Shown here piece by piece: positions 1 through 10,021 of a stretch of 64,000 bases of DNA. The stretch is from Candidatus Thermokryptus mobilis. GTDB taxonomy: Bacteria > Bacteroidota > Ignavibacteria > Kryptoniales > Kryptoniaceae. A program made the translations under genes and the position numbers. The notes under the pieces are model-generated. The model ran no database searches. It had not been told where the DNA came from and was given only the letters and a program-made list of their open reading frames with translations. The stretch covers positions 164,311-228,310 of the forward strand of contig NZ_FAOO01000002.1 of the NCBI RefSeq assembly GCF_900070205.1. The letters are read 5' to 3'. The stretch's first letter is position 1; the number at the start of each line of letters is the position of its first letter.

Positions 1-634
1 CAAGCATCCCCTCAACAAGGTTTACAAGCATGCTTTTGTTTATTTCCGCCTCAATAGCTGCCTCATCAAGCGTCTCCTCTTCAAGTTCATCCTCTGTTAT
101 CTCTATCTTTGATTCTTCAAGAACCTTTAAAAACTCATTCTCAGGTGGGAAAACCTTCTCAAACAAACTTTGCATATCCTTTAATCTTACATAACAAACC
201 TCATACCTTTTCACCCCAAGCGCCCTCGCAATAAGAGGAATACTCCTACTTGTAGGATCAGCTGCAATCAAAATCAACTTGTCCGTTTTTTGTTCATCAT
301 ACTTTAGGGGTAAGATCTTTTCAGCTTTTAACTGCTCCTTCAACGCCTGAGGCAACGGTTCAACAAGTCTCTTTATGAAATCAATCCTACTCTTATCAAT
401 GTTTTCGTCGGCAAGATAAATTTCCCTAAACCCATAAAGATTCGCCACCTCTTTAAAAACAGCATCATGGTCAATGTTAAAATCAGTTACAAGTATCTGA
501 GCCAAACTCCGCCTCGTCTTTGAGTCCTCTTGTTCCTTAATTTTCAAAGCTCTTTCAAGCGTCTCATAATCAATTATCCCCTTCTTTAAAAGCGTATACC
601 CAAGCTTATCCGTTATATCAACGCCAACTGTCAT
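1..634 (-). CDS. pilB: PilB/GspE-type secretion ATPase, N-terminal part (truncated by window edge)
   Basis: About 211 codons are visible, running off the left edge, so only the N-terminal region of the assembly ATPase for a type IV pilus or type II secretion system is seen. The protein starts MTVGVDITDKLGYTLLKKG and continues through a MshEN-like N-terminal domain (LAQILVTDFNID, then FREIYLADENID, then KILPLKYDE and LILIAADPTS). The Walker motifs would lie beyond the edge. A ribosome site AAGGTGA precedes the ATG. It sits 12 bases after pilC, so the two are co-transcribed; PilB drives subunit assembly through the PilC platform. Family assignment is good; pilus versus secretion system cannot be separated here. 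Confidence 0.8.
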   Translation of the reverse strand, partial: MTVGVDITDKLGYTLLKKGIIDYETLERALKIKEQEDSKTRRSLAQILVTDFNIDHDAVFKEVANLYGFREIYLADENIDKSRIDFIKRLVEPLPQALKEQLKAEKILPLKYDEQKTDKLILIAADPTSRSIPLIARALGVKRYEVCYVRLKDMQSLFEKVFPPENEFLKVLEESKIEITEDELEEETLDEAAIEAEINKSMLVNLVEGML

Positions 635-646
635 TTCGCATCACCT

Positions 647-2017
647 TTAAAAATTTAAATTTAAAAAGGGCAAAATTATTGAATATGGTGTCTTCGGCTT
701 GACCATCGCCGTCTCACTTGAAACAAGCGTCAAAAGCGTCATAACGATCATTATTATCATCGCTATCCCAAGCTGAATGAAATCAACAGCATTTTTGAGC
801 TTATAAACCGTCTCTTTTTCATAATAATTTGCTATTTGAAGTGCGGTTTGCTTGACCGTTCCTGTCTCAGCACCTGAGTGAAATCTTGCAAGCGCCGTCT
901 TGGTAAAAACACCAGTAGCTTCAAACGCCTCAACAAGCCCTTTACCTTGACTTAACATCATCGGTATCGCTATTGTCTTTATCTGATGCTCCATATATTT
1001 ATTCCCACACGCCTCAGCTGCTAACCTTATAGCATCTATGTTCTCACCCGAACCAGAATATAAAGCGTAGAAAACCCTGCAAAAAATTTCTATAGTCGTT
1101 TTGTGAATTAAAGGACCAAGAACTGGAATTTTTATTATATACTTGTCACGCAAAAACTGCCCCTTAGGAGTACGCAGAAAATAGATAAAAGCAAAAATGA
1201 TAACTCCTGCAACCAGCAAGATAAAAGTCATATTGTTAATCAGGAAATAACTTAACTTTAAAGTCGCAGCTGTCATCGGCGGAAGTTCAACCCCGAGTTT
1301 GAGGAAAAGTTCAGCCGTCTCAGGAAAAATATAAGCCACATAAAAAATGACAGCACCTATCAAAGCTATAAGCGTAAAGATCGGCATTATGAGAGCACTT
1401 TTGAGATTTTTCTTAAACTCAGCATTTCTCTCAAGAAACTTTGCCGTGCTTTCATAAATATCAGCCATATTACCGCTCTTTGAAGCAAGCCCAAGCATCC
1501 GTGCCGTAAATTTACCAAGCACTTTCTCCTGCTTTATAAACGCCTCCTCGCTATCCTTCCCCTGCCTTAAATCGTTATTAATCTCCTTCAACGCCTCTCT
1601 TAAAGTCGGATGTTGAACATCATTTATCAAAAGCTGAAGCACCTCGTTATAAGGCAACTTCTCACGCAACATATCCGAACTTACACGAACAAATGTTATA
1701 ATTTCCGTCTCAGGCGGTTTAAACTTAAAATCAAGAACTTTCGGCTGGATGCTTACAACCTTATAACCAAGCTTCTCAAGTGCTTGTTTAACCTCTTCTT
1801 TCGTGAACGCCTTCTGCTCACCTGTTATCGGCTTCTCACTATCACGCTGAACCTTGTAAATAAAAGTCCTACGTTTCTGAATCTTCGTTATCTTGATCTT
1901 CCTCTGCTCGGCGAGAAGTTTGATTTTCTTCTTCGCTTCAGAAAAATTATCGGCAGTTATAATACCTTGAACAGGGCGCCCCGTTAATGTTATCCCTTCA
2001 AATCTATAGTCAGGCAA
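647..2017 (-). CDS. pilC: PilC/GspF-type inner-membrane platform protein
   Basis: 456 residues. It has the polytopic platform fold of type IV pilus/type II secretion systems: two T2SSF-type repeats with helical cytoplasmic parts (for example LASKSGNMADIYESTAKFLE near residue 175) and membrane segments near residues 205-230, 262-283 and 430-450. The second repeat carries FHSGAETGTVKQTALQIANY. The N-terminal ~110 residues precede the first repeat and are lysine-rich. Start is TTG, chosen because a strong GGAGGTGG lies just upstream; no ATG fits. It follows the pilin gene after a hairpin terminator and precedes pilB by 12 bases. It would couple PilB ATP hydrolysis to pilin insertion. Confidence 0.85.
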   Translation of the reverse strand: MPDYRFEGITLTGRPVQGIITADNFSEAKKKIKLLAEQRKIKITKIQKRRTFIYKVQRDSEKPITGEQKAFTKEEVKQALEKLGYKVVSIQPKVLDFKFKPPETEIITFVRVSSDMLREKLPYNEVLQLLINDVQHPTLREALKEINNDLRQGKDSEEAFIKQEKVLGKFTARMLGLASKSGNMADIYESTAKFLERNAEFKKNLKSALIMPIFTLIALIGAVIFYVAYIFPETAELFLKLGVELPPMTAATLKLSYFLINNMTFILLVAGVIIFAFIYFLRTPKGQFLRDKYIIKIPVLGPLIHKTTIEIFCRVFYALYSGSGENIDAIRLAAEACGNKYMEHQIKTIAIPMMLSQGKGLVEAFEATGVFTKTALARFHSGAETGTVKQTALQIANYYEKETVYKLKNAVDFIQLGIAMIIMIVMTLLTLVSSETAMVKPKTPYSIILPFLNLNF

Positions 2018-2046
2018 GTAAAACCACCTCCCCAGAAAATAATTTT

Positions 2047-2070
2047 AAAAAGGGGCGCCAAAAACGCCCC
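2047..2070 (-). terminator. Intrinsic terminator between pilin and pilC
   Basis: Read on the minus strand: GGGGCG, a loop of TTTTTGG, CGCCCC, then TTTTT. It lies after the pilin stop and before the pilC start, so it probably lets most transcripts stop after the pilin while some read through into pilC and pilB. Confidence 0.8.
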
Positions 2071-2081
2071 AAAATTAACTA

Positions 2082-2531
2082 TTATTGAGGAGTCCACCCT
2101 TGCAAAGTGCCATAACCTTTATCCGCATCCGTCGTCTGCAAACCAGTCGCTACTCCTTGGTAAATCCTACTGGCATCAGCGGTCACGCAATCAATAGCTG
2201 CAACATAATTATTCCCAATTCTTTCCTTGCCTAACGCATGAATTACAACCTTTTGATCACCAGTGAGTATCTCAACCCTATAGCTTCCATTCGCGTTTCC
2301 TGTATCAAGCGGACTAAGAGCAAAGTTTGCAAAGCTATTTCCACCGCCACCAAGTTCAATTGGTGTCCTGTAATATCTCTGCGCCTTTGATGCAAGATTT
2401 GCAAGGTCACTTGCAACGGCGCTCCTGTTGGCGTCAACCGCACTGCTCTTGAACATTGAAATACCAACCGCAATTGCAATACCAACTATGATGACGCCAA
2501 GAACAATGAGCAAAAGTTGCTGCTGACCCAT
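2082..2531 (-). CDS. Small pilin-like protein with N-terminal hydrophobic helix
   Basis: 149 residues. It begins MGQQQLLLIVLGVIIVG, a single N-terminal hydrophobic helix (residues 5-26), followed by a helical stretch (SAVASDLANLASKAQRYYRTP) and a glycine-rich, beta-type C-terminal part, the layout of a type IV pilin or pseudopilin. A prepilin-peptidase site could be MG before QQQ, but the usual Phe at +1 and Glu at +5 are absent. Strong GGAGGT ribosome site and a near-consensus promoter suggest high expression. Immediately upstream of pilC and pilB. Pilin by context and architecture; the exact class is not recognised. Confidence 0.65.
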   Translation of the reverse strand: MGQQQLLLIVLGVIIVGIAIAVGISMFKSSAVDANRSAVASDLANLASKAQRYYRTPIELGGGGNSFANFALSPLDTGNANGSYRVEILTGDQKVVIHALGKERIGNNYVAAIDCVTADASRIYQGVATGLQTTDADKGYGTLQGWTPQ

Positions 2532-2589
2532 ATTAATTACCTCCTGTTTAATTTTTTAGCTTTAATTAAAGAACGATGCTTCTACACGA

Positions 2590-2618
2590 AAGATAACTCT
2601 ATATTTCCTAAAAGTCAA
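2590..2618 (-). promoter_or_regulatory. Sigma-70-like promoter for the pilin gene
   Basis: On the minus strand TTGACT and TATCTT are separated by 17 bases. The predicted start gives a leader of about 50 bases ending in a GGAGGT ribosome site. It is the best -35/-10 match in the window. Confidence 0.6.
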
Positions 2619-2755
2619 GTGTTCTCCAACATATTCAATAAATTCTATGCCACAAATCACATCCTCAAAACTCACTGAAAATTCAACAAAATCAATCCTT
2701 ACTATAACTTTCTTTGAAATTTTTACAACCCGGTGATGTCACATTTTGTTGCATC

Positions 2756-3208
2756 TTAAAATAGTTTGAAAACCGCTAAGAAAACGATCAAAAGAAAAAC
2801 AAGCAGATTGATATAGGCGTATCTCCTTATAGCGTCGTTCAATTTCCCAAGCTTTCCCTCGTCAGGGTCTCCAACGCTTAAAATTTCACCCCTCTTTGAG
2901 ACATACTTCACCCCAACAAAAATTCCCGAGATAATGAACCAAACGAACAAAATCAACTTAACAAGTAACCACCCCGGAAAACCACCGATATGAACCCAAT
3001 TATAAATTCCCGTCAACAGCGCAAGAAAACCGCCAATGCGTGCTAACCTTGAAAAATCAATGGTCAATCTATGCAAAGATAAGGCGATCTCTCTTTGCGA
3101 TTGTTTTATTGCCAACTCAACTATTGGAAGCCCGAAAACAGCAACAGAGATAAGCATCGCGGATAAAAGATGAAGGAAGAAAAAAATATTTTCAATTAAA
3201 CCGCCCAT
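2756..3208 (-). CDS. Small four-helix integral membrane protein (DUF2269/CopD-like)
   Basis: 150 residues with four predicted membrane helices: about 5-27, 55-70, 80-100 and 128-148. The first helix contains FFFLHLLSAMLISVAVFGLP, and the second turn includes ARIGGFLALLTGIYNW, both reminiscent of DUF2269/CopD-like membrane proteins of unknown activity. A short charged loop (SVGDPDEGKLGKLNDAIRR) separates helices 3 and 4. It follows the TPR gene after 19 bases and probably shares its transcript. Histidines in helix 1 and near the third helix could bind haem or metal, but that is only inference. No function can be assigned. Confidence 0.6.
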   Translation of the reverse strand: MGGLIENIFFFLHLLSAMLISVAVFGLPIVELAIKQSQREIALSLHRLTIDFSRLARIGGFLALLTGIYNWVHIGGFPGWLLVKLILFVWFIISGIFVGVKYVSKRGEILSVGDPDEGKLGKLNDAIRRYAYINLLVFLLIVFLAVFKLF

Positions 3209-3227
3209 GGCTTCAAATTTTTAATTT

Positions 3228-3920
3228 TTAATCGGATTTCAAACTTGCAATGTAAATTTCAACATCGCGAATCTTTTGGAAATTCGGATAATCTTTTTTT
3301 ATCCTTTCAAAAAGTCGCAACGCTTTTTCTCTTTCACCGGCAAGTTTATAATTCCTTGCCGAATTATAAAGATATTCTGGGACAAGGATATTTTCCTTAA
3401 ACCTCTGTGCTGCTCTTTCAAAATATTCGCCCGCCTTTTTGTAATCGCCCTTTACCTCATAAACTGATGCAATTCCAGCAAGAGCCGAAGCAAGTAAAAG
3501 TTTATCATCCCCATCATATTTTTTGAAGTACTTCAAAGCATTGTCATAATCGCCAATCATAAAATAAGCATTCGCAAGATAATAAGTTGCTATTTCTCCC
3601 GCCTTTGTCCCGCCATAATTTTCAACTATATATTTCAATCCTTGGATATTCCTCTGCGGAATGCCGTCAATGGCTGTTTTATAATCTCCACTATCATAAT
3701 AGCCCATAATTTTTGCAAACAAAACCTCCGCCCTTTCATTCTCCGCCTTCAAATTATTCCGATAGATTATCACGCCAGCAACAACAATTATAAGCCCAGT
3801 TAACACATAGCTTAAAATTTTCCTGTTTTTTTCAACAAATTCCCGCGCTTTGTAATAGGTGAGAACAAGCTTGTCCTCTTTAAGTTCTCGCTTTTTTATC
3901 TTCTTTCTCGGTTTGAGCAT
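3228..3920 (-). CDS. Membrane-anchored tetratricopeptide-repeat protein
   Basis: 230 residues. A basic N-terminus (KPRKKIKKRELKED) is followed by one membrane helix at about residues 37-53, so most of the protein should be outside the cytoplasm. The rest is made of TPR-type helical pairs, for example ATYYLANAYFMIGDYDNALK, ALAGIASVYEVKGDYKKAGE and YNSARNYKLAGEREKALRLF. The layout resembles YfgM-type anchored TPR proteins that act as scaffolds for exported-protein folding. It is first in a two-gene transcript with the small membrane protein. The partner protein is unknown. Confidence 0.7.
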   Translation of the reverse strand: MLKPRKKIKKRELKEDKLVLTYYKAREFVEKNRKILSYVLTGLIIVVAGVIIYRNNLKAENERAEVLFAKIMGYYDSGDYKTAIDGIPQRNIQGLKYIVENYGGTKAGEIATYYLANAYFMIGDYDNALKYFKKYDGDDKLLLASALAGIASVYEVKGDYKKAGEYFERAAQRFKENILVPEYLYNSARNYKLAGEREKALRLFERIKKDYPNFQKIRDVEIYIASLKSD

Positions 3921-3952
3921 AAAGTTGCGAAATTTTATTTTTTGTTTTTAAA

Positions 3953-3980
3953 AATATACAATTTGAAAGTGAAATGCAAA
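3953..3980 (-). promoter_or_regulatory. Possible promoter for the TPR gene
   Basis: On the minus strand TTTGCA and TATATT are 16 bases apart, 33 bases upstream of the TPR start. The -35 match is only partial; AT-rich context makes chance matches common. Confidence 0.35.
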
Positions 3981-3988
3981 ACAAAAAT

Positions 3989-4017
3989 TTGAAAATCTCG
4001 CTTAAAACTCGTAAAAT
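3989..4017 (+). promoter_or_regulatory. Sigma-70-like promoter for the 85-residue gene
   Basis: TTGAAA and TAAAAT with a 17-base spacer, each one base from consensus. The expected leader before the ATG at 4046 is about 20 bases. Confidence 0.5.
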
Positions 4018-4045
4018 TTAGCAAAAACAAAAATGCAAACGCACA

Positions 4046-4303
4046 ATGACAACAAAAGCCCCATCACCTGTGAAAGAATTCCCAGCTGATAGCCCCGAAA
4101 AAATTGCTTATTCAGTGGTTGAAGGAATTCCCGCCGAAGAACCCAACGACTTAAACCGCCTTGGATATCATATATGGCTTTACCTTACGGGAAAGGTTGC
4201 TTCACTTGAAGAGGCGATTAAAATGGCAAGGTCACGTTTAAAAATTTCCGAAGAATCAGCAATTCAAATAATAAAAGAGCGACTTAAAGAAAAAGGATTT
4301 TAA
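4046..4303 (+). CDS. Small hypothetical protein, 85 residues
   Basis: Not recognised. The protein begins with a proline-rich stretch (TKAPSPVKEFPADSPEK), then has predicted helices: DLNRLGYHIWLYLTGK, SLEEAIKMARSRLK and EESAIQIIKERLKEKGF. There is no signal peptide or membrane segment, so it is probably cytosolic. Support for it being real: it has its own near-consensus promoter, codon use like its neighbours, and a bidirectional terminator directly after the stop, in a space between two minus-strand genes. The C-terminal helical pair resembles a small DNA- or protein-binding unit, which is a guess. Confidence 0.6.
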   Translation: MTTKAPSPVKEFPADSPEKIAYSVVEGIPAEEPNDLNRLGYHIWLYLTGKVASLEEAIKMARSRLKISEESAIQIIKERLKEKGF

Positions 4304-4307
4304 CTTA

Positions 4308-4335
4308 AAAAGGGCGGTTGAAAAACCGCCCTTTA
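4308..4335. terminator. Bidirectional intrinsic terminator
   Basis: Arms AAAGGGCGGTT and AACCGCCCTTT with a GAAA loop, flanked by A and T runs on both sides. It serves the 85-residue gene on the plus strand and the lytic transglycosylase on the minus strand. Confidence 0.85.
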
Positions 4336-4338
4336 ATT

Positions 4339-5112
4339 TTACTTTAACAACCTCTTATACTTCTCGTAATACCTCAAAATTTTCTCAACATAATTTATCG
4401 TTTCCTTGTAATTTTTGAAATAGCCACTTCTTGGTCTACCTGTCTCCCAAACATATCTATGAAGCGTGTAATATTCTGGTGAAAGTAGAGATAACGCCAA
4501 CTTCACCGATTCCCACTCGTTTGGGTTTCTGCCTAAATAGAGCGCAAGATGCTGAGCATCAAGCACCCGTCCCGGACCAGCATTATAAGCAGCAAGTGCA
4601 AGCTTTAAGCATTCAAGTGAATCCATGCCCCGGGAATAAAATCTATTAAATTGCGTCCAAAGGTAATGCATCCCGGCAACGATGTTTTGTTCAGGTGTTT
4701 TATAGTCATAAATATGCGAAACCGCTGAAACGATTTCTTCCCCTGTCTCAGGCATCAGCTGGAGTAATCCATAAGCTCCCTTTGGGCTAACTGCGTTATG
4801 GTCAAAGTTTGATTCCTGTTGAATGACAGCCAAGATTAAACGCCAATCAAAACCGTAAATTTTTGAATACCTTTTTATCAATGGGAGATATTCCCTTATC
4901 TGGTTTATGTTCCCCGTCCCCCATAACGATGGTTCTAAGCTTTGGTCCCCCAGGGGTTCTTCAGACGCTTTTTCAGATGTGACAATTACATTAACTCCTC
5001 TATCCGAGACATTGGTATTCCCAGCGCAACTTAAAATCATCGCCATGCTAAAAAGCAAAACGATGATCTTATGACCCGCATCCTTGTTAAATTTACGATA
5101 TTGTTTATGCAT
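4339..5112 (-). CDS. Lipoprotein lytic transglycosylase (SLT domain)
   Basis: 257 residues. A basic start and hydrophobic run end in the lipobox ILSC with Cys29 as probable lipid site, so the enzyme is membrane-anchored. The SLT domain (about 75-250) has catalytic Glu100 in VIQQESNFD, then SPKGAYGLLQLMPETG, NIVAGMHYLW and LALAAYNAGPGRV, the set expected for enzymes that cleave the MurNAc-GlcNAc bond of peptidoglycan with 1,6-anhydro product. Residues 30-70 are a linker. It is a single-gene unit ending in a shared terminator. A long inverted repeat lies over its probable promoter and leader. Ribosome site AAGGAG. Confidence 0.9.
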   Translation of the reverse strand: MHKQYRKFNKDAGHKIIVLLFSMAMILSCAGNTNVSDRGVNVIVTSEKASEEPLGDQSLEPSLWGTGNINQIREYLPLIKRYSKIYGFDWRLILAVIQQESNFDHNAVSPKGAYGLLQLMPETGEEIVSAVSHIYDYKTPEQNIVAGMHYLWTQFNRFYSRGMDSLECLKLALAAYNAGPGRVLDAQHLALYLGRNPNEWESVKLALSLLSPEYYTLHRYVWETGRPRSGYFKNYKETINYVEKILRYYEKYKRLLK

Positions 5113-5152
5113 AAAAATAAATCTCCTTTTGTTTTTAATAAATCACAAAAGC

Positions 5153-5203
5153 GCAAGGGTTATAAAAGGGAATCAAAAGCGGGCTAAATAATATAACCCT
5201 TGC
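5153..5203. promoter_or_regulatory. Long inverted repeat upstream of the lytic transglycosylase
   Basis: Perfect 12-base arms GCAAGGGTTATA (5153-5164) and TATAACCCTTGC (5192-5203) enclose 27 bases. On the minus strand the upstream arm overlaps a possible -10 TATATT, so the element could be a paired operator, or it could fold as a leader hairpin in the transcript. The arm match is seen; the role is inference. Confidence 0.45.
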
Positions 5204-5287
5204 AAATTTAAAATGCAAAATAAACCCGAAAATTTCTGTGACCAGTGTAACTTGGACTTGGAACGAAATTTTCAAACGCAATTTTTC

Positions 5288-5304
5288 TTATTGATTTTCA
5301 ATAA
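5288..5304. repeat. 17-base palindrome upstream of dnaN
   Basis: TTATTGA, TTT, TCAATAA: a perfect 7-base dyad about 30 bases before the probable dnaN -35 element. It has the size and place of an operator. It is AT-rich, so chance is possible. Confidence 0.3.
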
Positions 5305-5332
5305 AAAAGCAAAGAAACTTTGAAATTTCTAC

Positions 5333-5361
5333 TTGAATTTTATCGTATATTTTGCTAAATT
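5333..5361 (+). promoter_or_regulatory. Probable promoter for dnaN
   Basis: TTGAAT and TAAATT with a 17-base spacer, followed by a ~30-base leader with GGAGGT before the dnaN ATG. Each hexamer matches consensus at four of six bases. Confidence 0.4.
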
Positions 5362-5397
5362 AGTTCAGTTAAACTACAAAAATTTTGGAGGTAAGAG

Positions 5398-6537
5398 ATG
5401 CGATTTTCAATTTCAAGCGACAGGTTAAAGGATGTTTTAACCAAGGTAAGCGCTGTCGTCCCATCAAAAACAACCTTGCCGATACTTCAAGATATTTTAT
5501 TTGAGGTAAACGGGAACACATTGAGTTTATCTGCAACAGACCTTGAAATTTCGGTTAAGGTGACTTTAAACCCGATTGAGGGTGAGGAAGATGGCGCCGT
5601 GGCAATCCCGGAGGACAAGCTTACAAGCATAATTAAAGCGCTTCCCGAAGGATTACTTTTAAAAATTGAATCCCTTGACTCGGACAGAGTTTTAATAACT
5701 ACGAACAAAGGTGGAGAATATAAAATACCAAGCTCAAGTGCTGAAGCTTTCCCGACAATACCTGAAGACATAGCCGAGACGGCAGCTTTTAGGGCTCAAA
5801 TTTATGGTGAAACACTGAAAGATATAATTGAAAACACTGTCTTTGCTACATCAAAAGAGGAAATAAGACCTGCTACAATGGGTGTCTTTTTCCAGTTCAA
5901 GAGAAATGAATTTATAGCGGTCGCCACCGATGGATATCGCCTTGTCAAAATCGCAAAGAAAGGAATAGACTTTGAGGGAGAAGATACCCCAGGGGTTATA
6001 GTCCCGGCGAAAACACTTCAAATAATTAACAAATCAATTGAAGATGAAGAAAACATAAACATCGCTATCAACGAAAAACATATCCAATTCTCAACTGAAA
6101 ATATCTCAATCGTCTCACGCTTGATTGACGAAAAATATCCAAACTATGAAAGTGTAATCCCGTATGAAAACAACAAAGAATTGGTAGTTGAGCGTGATAT
6201 CTTCCTTTCAACTGTGAAGAGGGTCTCAATTTTCGCAAACTCAACGACAAATCAAATAAGATTTGCCCTTGACCCTGCTGGGTATCTGGAAATTTCAGCG
6301 GAGGATATTGACTTTGGTGGTTCAGCCAAAGAGGTCTTAAACTGCACTTATAACGGCGAGCCGATGGAAATTGCTTTCAATGCGAAATTTATAATAGATA
6401 TCTTAAGCCATCTTGACTCTGAAAATGTGCTTTTTAAATTTGGCAGTCCCACCAAAGCTGCAATAGTTCAACCACATGAGCAAAGCGCCGATAAAGAAAT
6501 CTTGATGTTAGTTATGCCGATGAGATTAAACGCTTGA
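5398..6537 (+). CDS. dnaN: DNA polymerase III sliding clamp (beta subunit)
   Basis: 379 residues, the usual length for the bacterial beta clamp, a ring dimer that tethers the replicase to DNA. The three repeated clamp domains are visible; landmarks are SAVVPSKTTLPILQDIL in domain 1, PATMGVFFQF and AVATDGYRLVKI in domain 2 and the C-terminal MLVMPMRL that forms part of the partner-binding pocket. Strong GGAGGT ribosome site before the ATG. First gene of a plus-strand replication run and overlapping or abutting recF. dnaA, often upstream, is absent; the neighbour is a divergent lytic transglycosylase. Confidence 0.97.
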   Translation: MRFSISSDRLKDVLTKVSAVVPSKTTLPILQDILFEVNGNTLSLSATDLEISVKVTLNPIEGEEDGAVAIPEDKLTSIIKALPEGLLLKIESLDSDRVLITTNKGGEYKIPSSSAEAFPTIPEDIAETAAFRAQIYGETLKDIIENTVFATSKEEIRPATMGVFFQFKRNEFIAVATDGYRLVKIAKKGIDFEGEDTPGVIVPAKTLQIINKSIEDEENINIAINEKHIQFSTENISIVSRLIDEKYPNYESVIPYENNKELVVERDIFLSTVKRVSIFANSTTNQIRFALDPAGYLEISAEDIDFGGSAKEVLNCTYNGEPMEIAFNAKFIIDILSHLDSENVLFKFGSPTKAAIVQPHEQSADKEILMLVMPMRLNA

Positions 6538-6542
6538 AAATT

Positions 6543-7665
6543 ATGATTTTGAGGACAATAGAGATTAAAAACTTTAGAAATCACATTCACACAAAAATTG
6601 AGTTCTCTGAAAACCTGAACCTATTCGTTGGCGGTAATGCCCAGGGGAAAACAAGCATACTTGAGGCAATATCATACTTGTGTTTGACAAGAAGTTTCAA
6701 TGCGAATTCCGATTCGTATGTTTTGAATTTTAATTCAAATTTTTTTGAAGTGACGGGTTTGTTTGAACTTCAAGGTGGGCACGAAACAATCATAAGGGTA
6801 TTTTTTGAACCCGGGCGAGGCAAAAAAGTTTTCCTAAATAAAGAGAACATTGAAAAATTTTCAATCATAATAAATAAATTTCCAGTTGTAATACTTGCAC
6901 CGAAAAGCAAAGAAATAGTTCTTGGCTCCCCGGATGATAGAAGAAAGTTTTTTGACCTGACCATTGCCCAGTCAAATCCCGCATATATTGACGAACTCCT
7001 TGAGCATAAAAAAATTCTGAAGCAGAGGAATAAAATTTTAAACGCTATTTCAGCAGGAGAAATTAAATTTGAACAGGGGATTGACTTGCTTGAGGTGTGG
7101 GACGAAAGCTTTATTAATCAGTGCGCAAAGATAACTTTCAGGCGATTGAAATTTTTGAAAGAGTTTATTTCTTTTTTCAAAGAGGCATATTCTAAATTTG
7201 AGACGAACGAAAATCCTGAGATTGAATACACAAGCAAAGTAGAAGCAAATTTTGATGATAATTTTGATATGATAAGAGAGTTCTTCAAAGATATGCTTCT
7301 CAAATTGAGGCAAGAAGAGATAAAGCGAGGGATGACGCTCGTTGGTCCGCAAAGGGATGAGTTTATTTTTAAAATAAACGGGCATGAGCTAAGACGTTTC
7401 GCCTCACAAGGACAAGCGAAGTCGTTTCTTGTCTCGCTTGCAGTAGCTAAATTTTTTTATTTGAAGGAAAAGAAATCCGAAACGCCGATTTTACTTCTTG
7501 ATGATGTCTTTGGTGAGTTTGACATTGTAAGGGCACAAAAGTTAATTTCAATTGTTGGAAATGTCGGACAATCGTTTTTAACATCAACAGATTTAAATTT
7601 TGTGCCGATGTTTACAGAAAGGATTAAATTTAAAAAATTCATAGTAAGTTCGGGAACAGTTCAAG

Positions 7666-7673
<8 letters not shown>
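6543..7673 (+). CDS. recF: RecF recombination/repair ATPase
   Basis: About 376 residues. It acts with RecO and RecR to load RecA at single-strand gaps. Walker A is GGNAQGKTS near residue 32, the ABC signature region is RRFASQGQAKSFLVSLAVAKF trimmed of its ends, and Walker B is PILLLDDVFGEFD. The chosen ATG at 6543 gives the family-typical start MILRTIEIKNFRN; a TTG at 6534, overlapping the dnaN stop as TTGA, would add three residues and is a real alternative through translational coupling. The 3' end overlaps the next gene by 8 bases. Confidence 0.95.
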
Positions 7674-10001
<2,328 letters not shown>

Positions 10002-10021
10002 AACAAAAATTTTAGAAGCTG

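Noticed and set aside
1610..1987. Plus-strand open frame of 125 residues opposite pilC.
   Set aside because: Low-complexity sequence rich in Leu/Lys/Arg that mirrors the coding strand; no family features.
2733..2742. GTGATGTCAC palindrome upstream of the pilin promoter.
   Set aside because: Spacing of arms (2 bases) does not fit Crp-type sites and it lies far upstream of the promoter; probably chance.
5113..5397. Possible replication origin next to dnaN.
   Set aside because: No DnaA boxes, and dnaA itself is absent; the location near dnaN alone is not enough.
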